From Micromonospora coerulea (lineage in GTDB: Bacteria; Actinomycetota; Actinomycetes; Mycobacteriales; Micromonosporaceae): a stretch of DNA of 64,000 nucleotides. The notes below the pieces were generated by a model. The model ran no database searches, was not told where the DNA came from, and saw nothing but the letters and a program-made list of their open reading frames with translations. The stretch covers positions 62,001 to 126,000 of the forward strand of contig NZ_JAEMUW010000003.1 in assembly GCF_016598485.1 (NCBI RefSeq). The letters are read 5' to 3'. How positions within the stretch are numbered: the first letter of the stretch is position 1; each line of letters starts with the position of its first letter. Below are positions 63,125 to 64,000 of this stretch, one piece after another. The position numbers and the translations under genes are program-made.

Positions 63125-64000
63125 TCAGGTCCAGGCGAGCAGGGCCGCCTCGGGGTCGGCCAGGAAGTCCCCGATGTCGCGGAGGAACTTCGAGCCCAGC
63201 TCACCGTCGATGATCCGGTGGTCGAAGGAGAGACCGAGGGTGGTGACCAGGCGCGGCTTGACCTTGCCCTTGTGCACCCACGGCAGCTCCCGGACCGCGC
63301 CGAAGGCCAGGATCGCCGACTCGCCCGGGGGCAGGATCGGCGTACCGGTGTCGACGCCGAAGACGCCGACGTTGGTGATCGTGAGCGTGCCCCCGGACAT
63401 GTTCGCCGGCGAGGTCTTCCCCGCCTTGGCCGTCTGCACCAGGTCGGTCATCGCGTCCGCCAGCTCGCGCAGGGAGAGCCGGCCGGCGTCCTTGATGTTC
63501 GGCACGATCAGGCCGCGCTCGGTGGCCGCCGCGATGCCCAGGTTGACGTAGTCCTTGACCACGATCTCGTCGCCGGCCCAGCTCGAGTTGACCATCGGGT
63601 GGCGCTTGACCGCCAGCAGCACCGCCTTGGCGACCAGCAGCAGCGGCGAGACCCGGACGTCGCGCCATTCCCGCCGCTCGCGCAGCCGGTCCAGGGCCTT
63701 CATCGCCCGGGTCACGTCGACGGTCAGGAACTCCGTGACGTGCGGGGCGGTGAACGCCGAGCGGGACATGTTCTCGGCGGTGAGCTTGCGTACCCCCTTG
63801 ACCGGGATGCGCTGCTCGCGGTCCGCGCCGAAGCTCGCGGCCGCCGTGGCCGGCGCCGCGACCGTCAGCGGCTCGGCCGCCGGGGTTGCGCTCGCCGCCT
63901 GCTGTACGTCCTCCCGGGTGATCGAGCCCAGTGGGCCCGAGCCGGTCAGCGTGGTCAGGTCGACGCCGAGGTCCTTGGCCAGCTTGCGGACCGGCGGCTT
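63125..64000 (-). CDS. 2-oxo acid dehydrogenase E2 component (dihydrolipoyl acyltransferase), partial
   Basis: The last 291 codons are in the window; the lipoyl domain lies beyond 64000. It starts within the E1/E3-binding domain (PPVRKLAKDLGVDLTTLTGS, GPLGSITREDV), then an Ala-rich linker and the catalytic acyltransferase domain (HVTEFLTVDVTRAMKALDRL, NLGIAAATERGLIVPNIKDA, GGTLTITNVG, active-site SFDHRIIDG). It transfers the acyl group to CoA in the pyruvate or branched-chain complex; which one cannot be told. An internal ATG at 63769 is not the real start. Confidence 0.93.
   Translation of the reverse strand, partial: KPPVRKLAKDLGVDLTTLTGSGPLGSITREDVQQAASATPAAEPLTVAAPATAAASFGADREQRIPVKGVRKLTAENMSRSAFTAPHVTEFLTVDVTRAMKALDRLRERREWRDVRVSPLLLVAKAVLLAVKRHPMVNSSWAGDEIVVKDYVNLGIAAATERGLIVPNIKDAGRLSLRELADAMTDLVQTAKAGKTSPANMSGGTLTITNVGVFGVDTGTPILPPGESAILAFGAVRELPWVHKGKVKPRLVTTLGLSFDHRIIDGELGSKFLRDIGDFLADPEAALLAWT

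Overview
The window is high-GC actinobacterial DNA with strong actinobacterial ribosome binding sites and many GTG starts. The gene order fhaA-fhaB-pstP-rodA-pbpA-pknA-pknB, then pabA, a DUF881 gene and crgA, is the conserved origin-proximal division and kinase cluster of Actinobacteria. Protein flavours (class E sortase, paired NlpC/P60 genes, DUF6458, a PASTA kinase with three repeats) suggest Micromonosporaceae, probably Micromonospora; this assignment is inference. Layout: (1) 1-8156 is a head-to-tail operon, mostly with 4-base overlaps, that couples Ser/Thr phosphorylation (PknA, PknB, PstP, FHA readers) to cell-wall elongation (RodA, PbpA). (2) 8214-12477 holds a convergent block (PabA/TrpG-like amidotransferase, small membrane protein, class E sortase, DUF881) and divergent crgA. 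(3) 12832-22714 is core chromosome: a membrane Fe-S reductase, two overlapping CNNM/CBS transporter-like genes, two NlpC/P60 hydrolases (the second behind a c-di-AMP riboswitch), dcd, a flavin split-barrel protein behind a LexA-like box, and a secreted M43 metalloprotease. (4) 22958-38370 is accessory DNA. It starts at an intact tRNA-Gly(CCC). The 3' half of that tRNA plus its terminator is repeated at 29736, 33090 and 35102, so the region looks like several integrated elements stacked at one site and then decayed. Two truncated tyrosine integrases, transposase scraps, diverged repeat families and orphan immunity-like genes support this. Intact cargo includes an MFS exporter, a HAD phosphatase, alpha/beta hydrolase, phosphotransferase, VOC and LtrA-like genes and an ECF sigma/membrane partner pair. 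(5) 38382-54401 is mostly ordinary metabolism and regulation: RibD-like reductase, NUDIX, a decayed MerR-PP2C fusion, F420-type LLM oxidoreductase, ASCH, Baeyer-Villiger-like questin oxidase, phosphoribosyltransferase, RlpA-like protein, SpoIIE phosphatase, a MarR/NAD(P)-binding/DoxX group, a large acyl-CoA dehydrogenase with a palindromic operator, two DUF6458 proteins, SixA, PAQR and the 5-oxoprolinase operon pxpBCA. (6) 54402-54959 is a gene-free convergent interval with 28-bp repeats, a 25-bp-arm palindrome and a drifting 7-base minisatellite. (7) 54960-59153 is the most striking locus: a thioredoxin-NHL gene interrupted in its 38th-40th codon region by a 2.4 kb serine-recombinase element that supplies a replacement 5' end, while the original 5' end survives as a 37-codon stub on the far side. 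(8) 59271-64000 holds a very long repetitive membrane protein, a 45-residue conserved-looking small protein, and the C-terminal part of a 2-oxo acid dehydrogenase E2 that runs off the window.
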